Part shown: one piece after another, positions 25,121 to 34,648 of the stretch
Layout: every line of letters begins with the position of its first letter
Numbering within the stretch: position 1 is the first letter of the stretch
Assembly (NCBI GenBank): GCA_017545485.1
Contig: JAFWMY010000008.1
Location: forward strand, 101,774 to 165,773
Length of the DNA: 64,000 nt
From: Candidatus Saccharimonadota bacterium
Lineage (GTDB): Bacteria > Patescibacteriota > Saccharimonadia > Saccharimonadales > Saccharimonadaceae
Reading direction: 5' to 3'
Program-made: the position numbers and the translations under genes
The notes under the pieces: generated by a model
Told to the model about the DNA's origin: nothing
Database searches by the model: none
What the model saw: only the letters and a program-made list of their open reading frames with translations

Positions 25121-27580
25121 ATGGAAAGATTATTGGATTATTTTGTACCAGAAAAATACGTTTTGGATTTTGGGATTAATAAATTTAATAAAAAAACGTT
25201 TGGTGTAGTTAGTGTAAATGGTGAGGTAAAAAATGAAACTGTGAAGTTTCATGCAGTGAAGTTGAATATTCGTCAGGTGTTTGTAAATGGTAAGGAAGTG
25301 GAATACGAAACGGATGAAGAAACTTTGATAATTAATAATGTGGCTTTGGGTGAAACTGAGTTTGTGATAGTTTTTGACGGATTGTTAAACGAGAATATGG
25401 AGGGGGTGTATTTATCTACATATGATTATAACGGCGAAATTGAAAGAATTGTAGCTACACAATTTGAATCACATTATGCGCGTAAGGCTTTTCCATGTAT
25501 TGATGAGCCGGAGGCAAAGGCGGTTTTTGAACTAAAATTGACAGTGCCGGAGGTAGAAGATGAGGTGGTGATTTCAAATATGCCGGTGGCTCAAACTAAG
25601 AAATACGCTAAAGTTCCAGACGGGAAACATGTAGTGTTTTATGATGACGACAAGAAAGTTGCAGATAAATATCGTGAATATGTTTTTGAGCCAACACCAA
25701 GAATGTCTACGTATCTATTAGCATGGGTGATTGGAAAATTTCATGGAAAGACAGTGACAAATGAACATGGTGTGGAGATTACGACTTATTGTTCTTTGGC
25801 GCATGGTGTTGATTCGGTAGATTTTGCGAATGAAATTGCGGCGAGGTCGCTGGAGTTTTATGATGATAATTTTGGTGTGCCTTATCCATTAAAAAAATTA
25901 GATCAGGTGGCATTACCGGATTTTGAGGCAGGAGCGATGGAAAATTGGGGACTTGTAACTTATCGCGAATCTATGATGCTAGTTTCTGCAGATGCGACGC
26001 TTGGAACCAAAAAGAGTGTAGCTCTAACGGTAGCGCACGAATTGTCGCATCAATGGTTCGGCGATTTAGTGACTATGAAGTGGTGGGATGATTTGTGGCT
26101 AAATGAATCTTTTGCGTCGGTAATGGAATATTATGCAGTAGATGCGATACATCCAGAGTTTAATATTTTTGAAGGATTTTTTACGGGTGATTGCCAGGCG
26201 GCTTTGAACCGTGATGCATATAGCGGGGTACAATCTGTGCACCAAGAAGTGAGAAAACCAGAGGAAATTGCGACATTGTTTGATTCGGCGATTGTGTATG
26301 CAAAGGGGGCGAGGCTTATGTTAATGTTGATACGGTTAATGGGATGGGATAGTTTTTGTAAAGGTTTAGTAGATTATTTTAATGAGTTTAAGTATAAGAA
26401 TACGGTGGGGGATGATTTATGGGAAAGTTTGAAGCCTTATGCATCATTTGAACCTAGAAAACTAATGCATGCGTTTACCGACAGACCGGGTTACCCGGTG
26501 ATTACAAATGAGGGCGATGATTTTCGTGAGTTTTCTCAAAAGCGTTTTTTGTTGGACGGTGGTGAAATGACAGAGTCTGATTGGCCTTTGCCGAAAATTA
26601 CAGAAGACATGAGTGGGCATTATATATTGAATTTATCTGAGGAAGAATTTGAAGACAGATTAAATAATTTTGATAGGTTGGGGCTAGAAGAAAAATTGCG
26701 TCTTTTGATTGATCGGGATTTGATTACGAAGTCGGGACTTGTAAGTGCGGATTGTTTGGCGCCACTTGCGATGAAATTTAAAAATGAATCTGCGCCTGCA
26801 GTATGGAATAAAGTTGCCGGGCTAGTGGGGAACTTAAAAATATACTTTGATGATGAATCAGAAGATGAAAAATTACTAAAGGAATATACCTTTAATTTAA
26901 TAAATGATAAGTTGGATGAGATAGGCTTAGTGACGCGAGACGACGATGATGAGGATATGATTCGTTTGCGAGCTAATTTGTTGGCGCTAGATTATTATGC
27001 AGAAGATGAAGGTAGGCTAAAATTGTTAGATAAAATGTATGATGATGATTATATGAAGATGGACAAAGAAATTAGGGGAGATATTCTGTGTGCAAAGGCG
27101 TATCTGGAACCAGAAATAGTAGATGAATTTTTAGTGAAATATAAAGAGATTGCAGATCCGGATGTAAAATTTGATTATTTATTTGCGGCATGTTCGGTGC
27201 GGGATGAAAAACAAGCTGAGAAACTGCTGGCTTTAATGGGCGATTATAAAATGGTGAAACCACAAGACCAGCTGTATTTATTTGTATATTTATATCGCAA
27301 TCCAAAAACACGAATGCAGGCGTTTGAGTGGGTTTGTGATAATTGGGAATTAGTTAAGAAGATGGGTGGAGAAAAATCACTAAATGATTATCCAACGATA
27401 ATTGGGAGATTAGCTAGAACGAGGGAAGAGTTAAAAAAATTTGTAGACTTCTTTGGAACGATGCGAGAGGATTTGGTAGTGGCGCGGGCGGTTGAAATTG
27501 GTGAAAATGAAATTCGGGCGAGAGTAGAGTTGATAGAAAAAGACGGTGAGAGGGTGAAGGAAGCGGTAAAAAAAATCTAG
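25121..27580 (+). CDS. pepN: M1-family aminopeptidase (PepN-like)
   Basis: Zinc aminopeptidase that removes N-terminal residues from peptides, likely cytoplasmic since no signal peptide is seen. The GAMEN exopeptidase motif lies at about 271-275, the zinc site HELSHQWFG at about 306-314 (H306, E307, H310) and the third ligand in LWLNESFA (Glu near 329). Full length of 819 aa compares with about 840-870 in the family; the C-terminal helical ERAP1-like domain is present. Shine-Dalgarno AAAGGA precedes the ATG. For an auxotrophic epibiont it would supply amino acids from host peptides, which is an inference. Confidence 0.94.
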   Translation: MERLLDYFVPEKYVLDFGINKFNKKTFGVVSVNGEVKNETVKFHAVKLNIRQVFVNGKEVEYETDEETLIINNVALGETEFVIVFDGLLNENMEGVYLSTYDYNGEIERIVATQFESHYARKAFPCIDEPEAKAVFELKLTVPEVEDEVVISNMPVAQTKKYAKVPDGKHVVFYDDDKKVADKYREYVFEPTPRMSTYLLAWVIGKFHGKTVTNEHGVEITTYCSLAHGVDSVDFANEIAARSLEFYDDNFGVPYPLKKLDQVALPDFEAGAMENWGLVTYRESMMLVSADATLGTKKSVALTVAHELSHQWFGDLVTMKWWDDLWLNESFASVMEYYAVDAIHPEFNIFEGFFTGDCQAALNRDAYSGVQSVHQEVRKPEEIATLFDSAIVYAKGARLMLMLIRLMGWDSFCKGLVDYFNEFKYKNTVGDDLWESLKPYASFEPRKLMHAFTDRPGYPVITNEGDDFREFSQKRFLLDGGEMTESDWPLPKITEDMSGHYILNLSEEEFEDRLNNFDRLGLEEKLRLLIDRDLITKSGLVSADCLAPLAMKFKNESAPAVWNKVAGLVGNLKIYFDDESEDEKLLKEYTFNLINDKLDEIGLVTRDDDDEDMIRLRANLLALDYYAEDEGRLKLLDKMYDDDYMKMDKEIRGDILCAKAYLEPEIVDEFLVKYKEIADPDVKFDYLFAACSVRDEKQAEKLLALMGDYKMVKPQDQLYLFVYLYRNPKTRMQAFEWVCDNWELVKKMGGEKSLNDYPTIIGRLARTREELKKFVDFFGTMREDLVVARAVEIGENEIRARVELIEKDGERVKEAVKKI

Positions 27581-27583
27581 ATC

Positions 27584-27670
27584 TGGTGCCCGCGACTGGA
27601 TTTGAACCAGCACATCTGTGAAGACACTAGCACCTGAAGCTAGCGCGTCTACCAGTTCCGCCACGCGGGC
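27584..27670 (-). tRNA. tRNA-Leu (CAG)
   Basis: Class II tRNA with a long variable arm. Acceptor GCCCGCG/CGCGGGC, anticodon arm CTAGC-TTCAGGT-GCTAG gives CAG, CCA encoded. It starts three bases from the stop of the convergent peptidase gene. TATAAT lies about nine bases upstream on the minus strand (27680-27685). Confidence 0.95.
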
Positions 27671-27695
27671 ATAAACCATATTATATCATGAAAAT

Positions 27696-27716
27696 CCCCC
27701 GAGATTAACTCGGGGG
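27696..27716 (-). terminator. Probable terminator of the 94-aa gene
   Basis: CCCCCGAG and CTCGGGGG pair perfectly across five bases; on the minus strand ATTTTC follows. The T-run is weak. The 77 bases between this and the gene hold nothing else I can support. Confidence 0.6.
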
Positions 27717-27793
27717 ATAGACAGAAGAGGAGATAGAATGAAATATGGAATGTGAGCAGTAGTAGATTTGAGAGATACCGATGCGTCTTGGAG

Positions 27794-28078
27794 TTATCTT
27801 TTTACGATATTATATTCTAAAACAGAGGCGTCCTCTTCTAATCTTTTAAATACTTTTTGCGCGGGAAGGCAAGTTTCATTGTATAAACAATAATAACTTA
27901 ACGAATTGTTAGTGTCATATAATAACATTTCGCTGCCTTCAATATCATAGCTTTCTTGGACTAGATTTAGTTGTCCACTAATACTGTTTAACAAATAGAT
28001 AATAAACCCATTTGCATTTAGCAGTTTTCGCATTTTGAAACTATCATTTAGGGACAGTTTCACGGCTATGATATACAT
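27794..28078 (-). CDS. Small hypothetical protein, 94 aa
   Basis: No family recognised. The start is well supported: AAAAGGAGGTGAT, almost a full anti-16S match, lies just before the ATG. The protein starts with a hydrophobic beta-like strand (MYIIAVKLSL), has a Leu/Ile-rich central region (NGFIIYLLNSI) and two cysteines in YYCLYNETC. No clear membrane helix or signal peptide. It is monocistronic and divergent from pgi. With the 80-aa gene at 162-404 it is one of the few genes here with a canonical strong ribosome binding site. Confidence 0.7.
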   Translation of the reverse strand: MYIIAVKLSLNDSFKMRKLLNANGFIIYLLNSISGQLNLVQESYDIEGSEMLLYDTNNSLSYYCLYNETCLPAQKVFKRLEEDASVLEYNIVKR

Positions 28079-28195
28079 GCTATCACCTCCTTTTAAGGTA
28101 CAATAATCTTTTTATATCACTATTTTTAATAATAATCAAGTGTGGTCGCTGCATAAGATTTAATGATATAATGTAGTTAAAGATTTGGAGGTAAA

Positions 28196-29320
28196 ATGAT
28201 AAGTGTTAATTTTAACCCTGAGGTTGATAAGGAAAAGGTAGACAAGCTTTTAAAAGAGATAGCACATGACCCATTAGGTGGGTGGTATAGTTTGCCGAAA
28301 AATACCGATATGGGTGAGTTTGTGCGGATTAAGGAAGCGGCGAAGGAAATTCAAGATTCGTCTGAATATTTAGTTTGTATTGGGATTGGCGGGTCGTATT
28401 TAGGTCACCGGGCGATAAACGAAGCGTTAAGGCCTAAGTCTGATACGAAGATTATTTATGCTGGAAATTCTTTATCGCGTCGGGAGTTAGATTGGGCGCT
28501 TAAAAAAGTAGGGGATCATGATTTTTCGGTAAATGTGATATCTAAATCTGGCACAACGTTGGAGCCGGCGGTAGCATTTGGCGAGTTTAAGAAAAAACTA
28601 ATAGAAAAATACGGTGAGACGGAGGCATATTCGCGGATTTATGCGACAACTGATGCAAAAAAAGGTGCTTTACATGATGAAGCAGTGGCATGTGGCTACA
28701 AGATGTTTACTGTGCCGGATAATATCGGAGGGCGATATTCTGTACTTAGTGCGGTAGGATTATTGCCGATGGCAGTGGCCGGGGTAGATATAGACAAACT
28801 ATTAGAAGGGGCTTCGGATGCGGTAGAGACAGCGGTGGAACCAGCAACAAAATACGCTACGATGAGATATACACTAGATAGTAAACATTATGACACAGAA
28901 ATATTTGCTAGCTTTGAGCCGGCGACGATGTATTTTAACGAATGGCTGAAGCAGTTGTTTGGCGAATCGGAGGGGAAAAATAAACGAGGAATATTACCTG
29001 ACTCAGTGATATATTCAACAGATTTACATTCTTTGGGACAATTTATACAAGATGGGCGACGAAATTTGTTTGAAACTATTATTGATTACCCGACGGATGA
29101 AATGAACGCAAAAGTAGTAACGGCTGTAAGAGTTGCACATGCAGAAGGAGGAATTCCGGTGCTAAACATTGGAGTGCCATCTTACGATGAAAGAGGATTT
29201 GGGGAATTAATATACTTTTTTGAACTAGCTTGTGCGTTGTCAGCAAAAATGATGGGTGTAAATCCGTTTGATCAGCCTGGTGTGGAAGCTTACAAAGCTA
29301 AATTACAAGAATTATTGTAG
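28196..29320 (+). CDS. pgi: Glucose-6-phosphate isomerase
   Basis: Interconverts glucose 6-phosphate and fructose 6-phosphate. Visible signatures: the phosphate-binding CIGIGGSYLGHRAINEAL, ISKSGTTLEPAVAF, the PGI signature NIGGRYSVLSAVGLLP and the C-terminal PFDQPGVEAYK. At 374 aa it is shorter than the usual 450-550 aa because N-terminal and connecting segments are trimmed, but active-site parts are kept. GGAGG lies seven bases before the ATG. It is convergent with arcC, with one base between the stops. Confidence 0.95.
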   Translation: MISVNFNPEVDKEKVDKLLKEIAHDPLGGWYSLPKNTDMGEFVRIKEAAKEIQDSSEYLVCIGIGGSYLGHRAINEALRPKSDTKIIYAGNSLSRRELDWALKKVGDHDFSVNVISKSGTTLEPAVAFGEFKKKLIEKYGETEAYSRIYATTDAKKGALHDEAVACGYKMFTVPDNIGGRYSVLSAVGLLPMAVAGVDIDKLLEGASDAVETAVEPATKYATMRYTLDSKHYDTEIFASFEPATMYFNEWLKQLFGESEGKNKRGILPDSVIYSTDLHSLGQFIQDGRRNLFETIIDYPTDEMNAKVVTAVRVAHAEGGIPVLNIGVPSYDERGFGELIYFFELACALSAKMMGVNPFDQPGVEAYKAKLQELL

Positions 29321-29321
29321 A

Positions 29322-30263
29322 TTATTTCGTGATAATAGTGCCGGCTTTACCAGTGAGAGCTTCGGCTAGATGGTCTATATCGGTGATAATGCCGATATTA
29401 CCTGGTTTGTTTGCGAATTTAATGGTAGCTTCAATTTTTGGAAGCATAGAGCCGGCTTTGAAATAGCCTGCATCGGTGTATTTTTTGAGTTCTTTGGTGG
29501 TGATTTTGTGGATAGCTTGGGCGTTTGGTTGGCCAAAATTAATATAAGCGTTTGGAACAGCAGTGACTGAGACAAAGATATTGGCTTTAACTTCTTCGGC
29601 GAGGCGTTCAGCAGCAAAATCTTTATCAATTACGGCGTCAATTCCCTTAAGGCGTTTTAAAACTTTAGTGCGATAGACTGGAATGCCACCACCACCCGCT
29701 GCGATAACAATGACACCGTCTTTGATAAGCTCGCGGATTGTGCGTTTTTCTACGATGTCGATAGGCTTTGGGCTGGCTACGACTCGGCGCCAACCACGAC
29801 CGGCGTCTTCCTTGACGGTCCAGTGATTGACTTTAGCGAGAGCTTTGGCTTGTTTTTCGTTGTAAAATTGGCCAATGGGTTTGGTCGGATTATCAAAAGC
29901 GGGGTCATTAACATCAACTACAACTTGTGAAATAATAGTTGCGACTTTACGATGCATGTTTTTCTTGGCAAAAGCATTGTGGATAGCCTGGGTTAACCAA
30001 TAACCAATTTGACCTTGACTCATTGCGACGGCAGTTTCTAGAGGCATAGCAGGAGCTTTATCAGTAGAACCTTGCTCTTCATGAATTAGAATATTTCCAA
30101 CTTGAGGACCGTTGCCATGTGCGACAACAATTTCATATTTGTCGGCAAGATTTGCAACGACAGAGCCGACGATGTTTGCAACTTTCTTTTGGGCTTCGGC
30201 AGTGACTTCACCATTCTTTTGCAAAGCATTGCCACCAAGCGCTAAGACTAAACGTTTTTTCAT
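29322..30263 (-). CDS. arcC: Carbamate kinase
   Basis: Last step of the arginine deiminase pathway: carbamoyl phosphate plus ADP gives ATP, CO2 and ammonia. Typical family features are LALGGNALQKNGE at the N-terminus, VVAHGNGPQVGN, MSQGQIGYWL and VIAAGGGGIPV. Length 313 aa is normal. It lies divergently from arcB, sharing a 78-bp intergenic region, rather than following arcA and arcB as in most operons. Its -10 (TACAAT) ends six bases before the ATG, so it is likely leaderless. Shared control with arcB is possible through the common region. Confidence 0.95.
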   Translation of the reverse strand: MKKRLVLALGGNALQKNGEVTAEAQKKVANIVGSVVANLADKYEIVVAHGNGPQVGNILIHEEQGSTDKAPAMPLETAVAMSQGQIGYWLTQAIHNAFAKKNMHRKVATIISQVVVDVNDPAFDNPTKPIGQFYNEKQAKALAKVNHWTVKEDAGRGWRRVVASPKPIDIVEKRTIRELIKDGVIVIAAGGGGIPVYRTKVLKRLKGIDAVIDKDFAAERLAEEVKANIFVSVTAVPNAYINFGQPNAQAIHKITTKELKKYTDAGYFKAGSMLPKIEATIKFANKPGNIGIITDIDHLAEALTGKAGTIITK

Positions 30264-30341
30264 ATTATTATTGTATCATAAATTGCTTGCGCTTAACTTA
30301 AAAATAATATATAATGAATTTATAAAATAAGGGCATCATAT

Positions 30342-31346
30342 ATGGATTTCTATGGAAAAGATTTCTTGCGGATTCTAGATTTTAGTGAGGATGAACTCAA
30401 CTATATGCTAAACACCGCAGAATATTTTAAAAAAATAAAAAAAGAAGGCAAATCCCATAAAGTGTTTCCAAACAAAAATATTGCGATTTTGTTTGAAAAA
30501 ACTTCTACAAGGACGAGGTGTTCGTTTGAAGTAGCTGGGTATGACCTTGGAATGGGTGTAACATTTCTAGACCCATCTGGTTCGCAAATGGGGCATAAGG
30601 AGTCAATTGCGGATACGGCGAGAGTTTTATCGCGTCTTTATGACGGGATTGAATACCGTGGATTTGACCAAGCTATTGTAGATGATCTGGCGAAGTATTC
30701 GGACGTACCGGTATGGAATGGTCTGACCGATGAATGTCATCCAACGCAGGCACTGGGCGATTTTATGACAATTGAAGAGCATTTTGGTTATTTGAAAGGA
30801 TTAACTTTAGCCTTCGTGGGCGATACTAGAAATAACGTAGCTAACTCTTTAATGGCGATGAGCGCTAAAATGGGTGTGAATTTCATTGCTTGCGGGCCAA
30901 ATCATTTGCGACCGTCTGACGATATTATTAATAAATGCCAACCAATTGCAGAGAAAAATGGTGCTACTATTACTATTACTTCAGACATCGCTGAATTAAA
31001 TGGTAGGGCTGATGTAATTTATACTGATGTATGGTTATCGCTGGGCGAACCACAGGAAAAATGGGGCGAGAGAATTGAGCTTTTGAAACCGTATCAGGTA
31101 AATGCAGAAATGATGTCAAAGGCTAAAGAGACGGCAATTTTCTTACATTGTTTGCCTTCATTCCATGATTTAAATACGTCAATTGCGCGAGATGTAAATG
31201 AAAAGTTTGGTATTTCTGAGATGGAAGTGACAGACGAAGTGTTTAATTCGGAAAAATCGTTGGTGTTTGAGCAAGCAGAAAATAGGATGCATACAATTAA
31301 AGCGGTAATGTTTTTAACTTTAAACGAAAGGAAAAGTAAAAAATGA
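30342..31346 (+). CDS. arcB: Ornithine carbamoyltransferase (catabolic)
   Basis: Converts citrulline and phosphate to ornithine and carbamoyl phosphate. The carbamoyl-phosphate loop STRTR is at residues 55-59, HPTQ in DECHPTQALGD, and the ornithine loop HCLPSFHD near residue 270. Length 334 aa matches catabolic ArcB. No carbamoyl-phosphate synthase or other biosynthetic arginine gene is in the window, which supports a catabolic direction. A TATAAT box lies about 30 bases before the ATG. It overlaps arcA by four bases (ATGA). Confidence 0.95.
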   Translation: MDFYGKDFLRILDFSEDELNYMLNTAEYFKKIKKEGKSHKVFPNKNIAILFEKTSTRTRCSFEVAGYDLGMGVTFLDPSGSQMGHKESIADTARVLSRLYDGIEYRGFDQAIVDDLAKYSDVPVWNGLTDECHPTQALGDFMTIEEHFGYLKGLTLAFVGDTRNNVANSLMAMSAKMGVNFIACGPNHLRPSDDIINKCQPIAEKNGATITITSDIAELNGRADVIYTDVWLSLGEPQEKWGERIELLKPYQVNAEMMSKAKETAIFLHCLPSFHDLNTSIARDVNEKFGISEMEVTDEVFNSEKSLVFEQAENRMHTIKAVMFLTLNERKSKK

Positions 31347-32575
31347 AAAAAAGTATAGTAAATTTTAGCGAGATTGCACCGCTAAAGAAAGTCTTGATGC
31401 ATCGCCCTGGTGATGAGTTTTTGAATTTAACACCAAACACTTTGGAAAGATTGTTATTTGATGATATCCCGTATTTGAAACAAGCGCAGGAAGAGCATGA
31501 TGCTTATGCAAACGCTTTGAGAGCGGAGGGAATTGAAGTTGTTTATATTACTGACCTTGTCGCAGAGGCAATAGAGGCTGGTGGTAGGACAGTAAGAAGA
31601 AAGTTTTTGGAACAATTTATTACTGAAGCTGGCGTAACATCGCCAAAGGTAGCAAAACACTGTTTTGATTATTTGAATTCATTTAAAAATACACGTGATA
31701 TGGTAAAAAAATGTATTGCGGGTGTGGATATTTCTGAGCTTAAAAAACTCGGGAAGGTGTCTGGTTTTTATGCCACGCGCGATACTGGGCGGATGATTAT
31801 TGATCCAATTCCAAATATTTTGTTCCAGCGTGATCCAATGGCGACTATAGGCCATGGTGCGACTTTGCATAAGATGTGGTCGGTGACGAGGACGAGGGAA
31901 TCAATATTTGCTGAATATGTGTTTAAATACCATCCATTTTATGATGATGTGAAGCTTTATTATGATAGAACCGAACCATATTGTATTGAAGGTGGCGATA
32001 TTCAAGTTCTGTCTCCGGAAGTAGTGGCAATTGGTATTTCGCAAAGGACAGAACCGGATGCAATTGCGGATTTTGCAAGAAACTTGTTTAAAGATAAGAA
32101 CAATGCATTCAAATATGTGTTGGCGATTGATATTCCAGACGAAAGAAGCTTTATGCATCTTGATACTGTGATGACGCAAGTTGATGTGGATAAGTTTGCC
32201 GTGCAAGATGCAATTATGGATATTTCAACGATTTATGAGATTACTGCCGGACGCGGTGGTGAGATTGAAATTGTGGAAATCCATCAAAGCTTGACGAAAG
32301 TTTTGGAGAAATATTTGCATTTGAATAAAGTTGAGTTAATTAAATGTGGCAATGGTCGTAGAATTGATGCTGAGCGTGAGCAATGGAGCGATGGCGTGAA
32401 TTTGCTTTGTATTCGCCCAGGTGTTGTTTTAGCATACGATAGAAATTTTGTGACAAATCAGGCATTGAAGCGACACGGAATTAAGGTAATAGAAATTCCA
32501 AGTTCAGAATTATCGAGAGGCCGAGGTGGCTCGCATTGTATGACGATGGCGCTCGTCAGAGAGGAGGCAGAATAG
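31343..32575 (+). CDS. arcA: Arginine deiminase
   Basis: Hydrolyses arginine to citrulline and ammonia. The catalytic motifs are complete: FQRDPMATIG with the substrate-binding Asp, CIEGGDIQVL, MHLDTVMTQVD (catalytic His) and the nucleophile Cys399 in GGSHCMTMAL near the C-terminus. Length 410 aa is standard. It is translationally coupled to arcB. Ammonia release can also raise pH, and in oral Saccharibacteria this pathway has been linked to host interaction, which is literature knowledge and not visible here. Confidence 0.97.
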   Translation: MKKSIVNFSEIAPLKKVLMHRPGDEFLNLTPNTLERLLFDDIPYLKQAQEEHDAYANALRAEGIEVVYITDLVAEAIEAGGRTVRRKFLEQFITEAGVTSPKVAKHCFDYLNSFKNTRDMVKKCIAGVDISELKKLGKVSGFYATRDTGRMIIDPIPNILFQRDPMATIGHGATLHKMWSVTRTRESIFAEYVFKYHPFYDDVKLYYDRTEPYCIEGGDIQVLSPEVVAIGISQRTEPDAIADFARNLFKDKNNAFKYVLAIDIPDERSFMHLDTVMTQVDVDKFAVQDAIMDISTIYEITAGRGGEIEIVEIHQSLTKVLEKYLHLNKVELIKCGNGRRIDAEREQWSDGVNLLCIRPGVVLAYDRNFVTNQALKRHGIKVIEIPSSELSRGRGGSHCMTMALVREEAE

Positions 32576-32625
32576 ATTTATAAGTTGAGAGTAAATCTGA
32601 AGGGGGTACAAAATAAAGGAGAAAA

Positions 32626-32769
32626 ATGAAAATAAACATAAAATCACGTAGAACAATAGACGTGAAAGAAAGAAAGACAATTAGTTTTAGGGAAGTTAGA
32701 ACAATTAATTGGAAAGAGGTGCGACGAATTGATTTGATGGGGGAAAATATTAAAGTAAAAAGGATTTAA
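32626..32769 (+). CDS. 47-aa repetitive small protein inside the arc operon
   Basis: A short ORF between arcA and the exchanger gene, with Shine-Dalgarno AAAGGAG at good spacing from ATG 32626 and stop one base before the next ATG. It has an internal repeat of about ten residues, R-[RK]-[TI]-I-x-x-[KR]-E, visible in SRRTIDVKE, RKTISFRE, RTINWKE and RRIDLMGE. It is very basic, with alternating hydrophobic residues, so it could form a small beta ladder. No homolog is known to me. Its ribosome binding site and tight packing favour real translation. Confidence 0.6.
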   Translation: MKINIKSRRTIDVKERKTISFREVRTINWKEVRRIDLMGENIKVKRI

Positions 32770-32770
32770 A

Positions 32771-34594
32771 ATGTTTAGGAAGAAAAATCGAAGTAAAAAA
32801 CGAGCACGTGCGATGCTTTCGGCGTATTCGATTATTATGATTTTGATTATTTTGCTTGGCATTTTGTCTCATGTCTTGCCAAAAGCAAAATATGCAATGG
32901 TTCCACCTGAAGAACCAGAGATGTCAGAGGAAATTGGTCCTGGTGAATGGGAAAGTGAAGCGCCAGCTGAAGTTCCGGCTGAAGGCGGGGCTTTGACATT
33001 GCCCGCTGGTGAATCGTTTGAACCTGCTGTGGGCGACGAAGTGACTGGCGAAAATGTGCCAGAACGAATGTTAACAGAGGCTCCAGTGGCTGACGATGGA
33101 ATGTCAAATCGTAGTAGTGATGAAGCGATGCTAATATCAGAGAAAACTGAAGCTGCTGAGAATGAGTCTACTTTAAATGAAGAAGTAGTAACTGACGGTG
33201 AAGCGGCTGAAGTAGAAACATTTGACACTTTGGAAGCTTGTGAAGAAGTTTACGGCGAAGATGGCTGTGCTATTGTAGACGGCTCTGGTGTAGAAGGTGC
33301 TCAAGTTTGGCAAATTTTAATGTCACCGATTTTAGGGTTTGCCGATGCGATTGATGTTAGCATCTTTATTATGATGCTCGGTGGCTTGTTAGCAGTAGTA
33401 GCTAGGACAAAAGCCCTAGAAACTGGTATTAAATTGCTAGTACAAAAACTACATGGTAAGGAATATTTGTTGATTCTCTTACTAATGTTTATCTTCTCTA
33501 TACTCGGTACAACTTACGGTTTCTTGGAAGAAAGCGTTGGGTTTTACGTACTTATTGCGGCGACAATGTTTGCGGCGGGGTTAGATCCGTTGGTAGGTGT
33601 TGCTACGATTTTGCTAGGTGCTGGTGCTGGTGTGCTTGGGTCCACAATTAACCCATTTGCTACTGGTGTGGCACTTTCAGCGATGAAGGATGCAGGAATT
33701 GAGTTTAATCAAGGTACAGTGATTCTGATTGCTGTAGTATTGTGGCTCACTACATTAGCGATTGCGGCGTTCTTCGTGATTAAATATGCAAAGAAAGTCC
33801 AACGTGATAAAGGCTCTACGTTCCTTAGTTTGCGTGAACAAGCTTTGGCGGAGAAAACTTATAGTAAATATTTGAAGTCGCATGATGATGAAGCAAAACT
33901 ATCTGGAAAACAGATTGCTACATTGATTGTGTTTGGTATAACTTTCCTTGTGATGATTGTTGGATTTATCCCATGGGGTGAATTTGGAATTACTTTCTTT
34001 GATTCGTGGACAGGATGGTTAACTGGCGCATCGCTTGGGAACTGGTGGTTCTATGAAGCAGCTCTTTGGTTCTTGATTTGTGCAATTATCATTGCTATTA
34101 TCAACCGCCAAGGTGAGCATGGATTTGTGGATGCATTTGTGGATGGTGCTGATGATATGATCGGTGTTATCTTAGTAATTGCGGTTGCACGTGGTGCTTC
34201 GGTGCTTATGGGTGAAACTGCAATTGATAACTTTATCATTTTCAACGCTTCACACTTCCTAGCTACTTTGCCAGAGATGTTGTTCGTACCACTAAACTAC
34301 ATTTTACATGTGATACTATCGGTATTGGTGCCTTCCTCATCTGGCCTTGCTACTTTGTCTACACCAATTATTGCGCCGGTGGCGGCAAATCTTGGTTACA
34401 GTACAAACGTAGCGGCGATGACAATCGTAGCTGCAAATGGTTTAGTCAATTTGATTACGCCAACCTGTGGCGCTATCATGGGTGGTCTTGCACTTGCTAA
34501 AGTTGATTATTCAACTTGGTTCAAGTGGGGAATTCGCGTGGTAGCTTGTATCGCGGTAGTGAACATTATCGTACTTTGTCTGTTCTCGTTGTAG
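32771..34594 (+). CDS. ArcD-type arginine/ornithine exchanger (YfcC-like) with acidic insert
   Basis: 607-aa membrane protein. After a basic N-terminus and first helix (about 15-35) comes an acidic Glu/Ala/Pro-rich insert of about 135 residues (about 45-180) ending in a two-cysteine segment LEACEEVYGEDGCAIV, then a multi-helix transporter core of the YfcC/DcuC-like superfamily (for example FSILGTTYGFLEESVGFY, STINPFATGVAL, LVPSSSGLATLSTPII, NLITPTCGAIMGGLALAKV). In an arcBA operon the likely substrate pair is arginine and ornithine. Typical relatives are about 450-510 aa, so the insert is additional. It starts one base after the small ORF, is the last gene of the operon, and is followed by a terminator. 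Confidence 0.85.
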   Translation: MFRKKNRSKKRARAMLSAYSIIMILIILLGILSHVLPKAKYAMVPPEEPEMSEEIGPGEWESEAPAEVPAEGGALTLPAGESFEPAVGDEVTGENVPERMLTEAPVADDGMSNRSSDEAMLISEKTEAAENESTLNEEVVTDGEAAEVETFDTLEACEEVYGEDGCAIVDGSGVEGAQVWQILMSPILGFADAIDVSIFIMMLGGLLAVVARTKALETGIKLLVQKLHGKEYLLILLLMFIFSILGTTYGFLEESVGFYVLIAATMFAAGLDPLVGVATILLGAGAGVLGSTINPFATGVALSAMKDAGIEFNQGTVILIAVVLWLTTLAIAAFFVIKYAKKVQRDKGSTFLSLREQALAEKTYSKYLKSHDDEAKLSGKQIATLIVFGITFLVMIVGFIPWGEFGITFFDSWTGWLTGASLGNWWFYEAALWFLICAIIIAIINRQGEHGFVDAFVDGADDMIGVILVIAVARGASVLMGETAIDNFIIFNASHFLATLPEMLFVPLNYILHVILSVLVPSSSGLATLSTPIIAPVAANLGYSTNVAAMTIVAANGLVNLITPTCGAIMGGLALAKVDYSTWFKWGIRVVACIAVVNIIVLCLFSL

Positions 34595-34606
34595 ACAGTC
34601 TACAAG

Positions 34607-34632
34607 AAATAGCCCTTCGGGGCTATTTTTTG
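34607..34632 (+). terminator. Rho-independent terminator of the arc operon
   Basis: AAATAGCCC-TTCG-GGGCTATTT with a stable tetraloop, followed by TTT. Confidence 0.93.
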
Positions 34633-34648
34633 TGCTATAATAAAGTTT

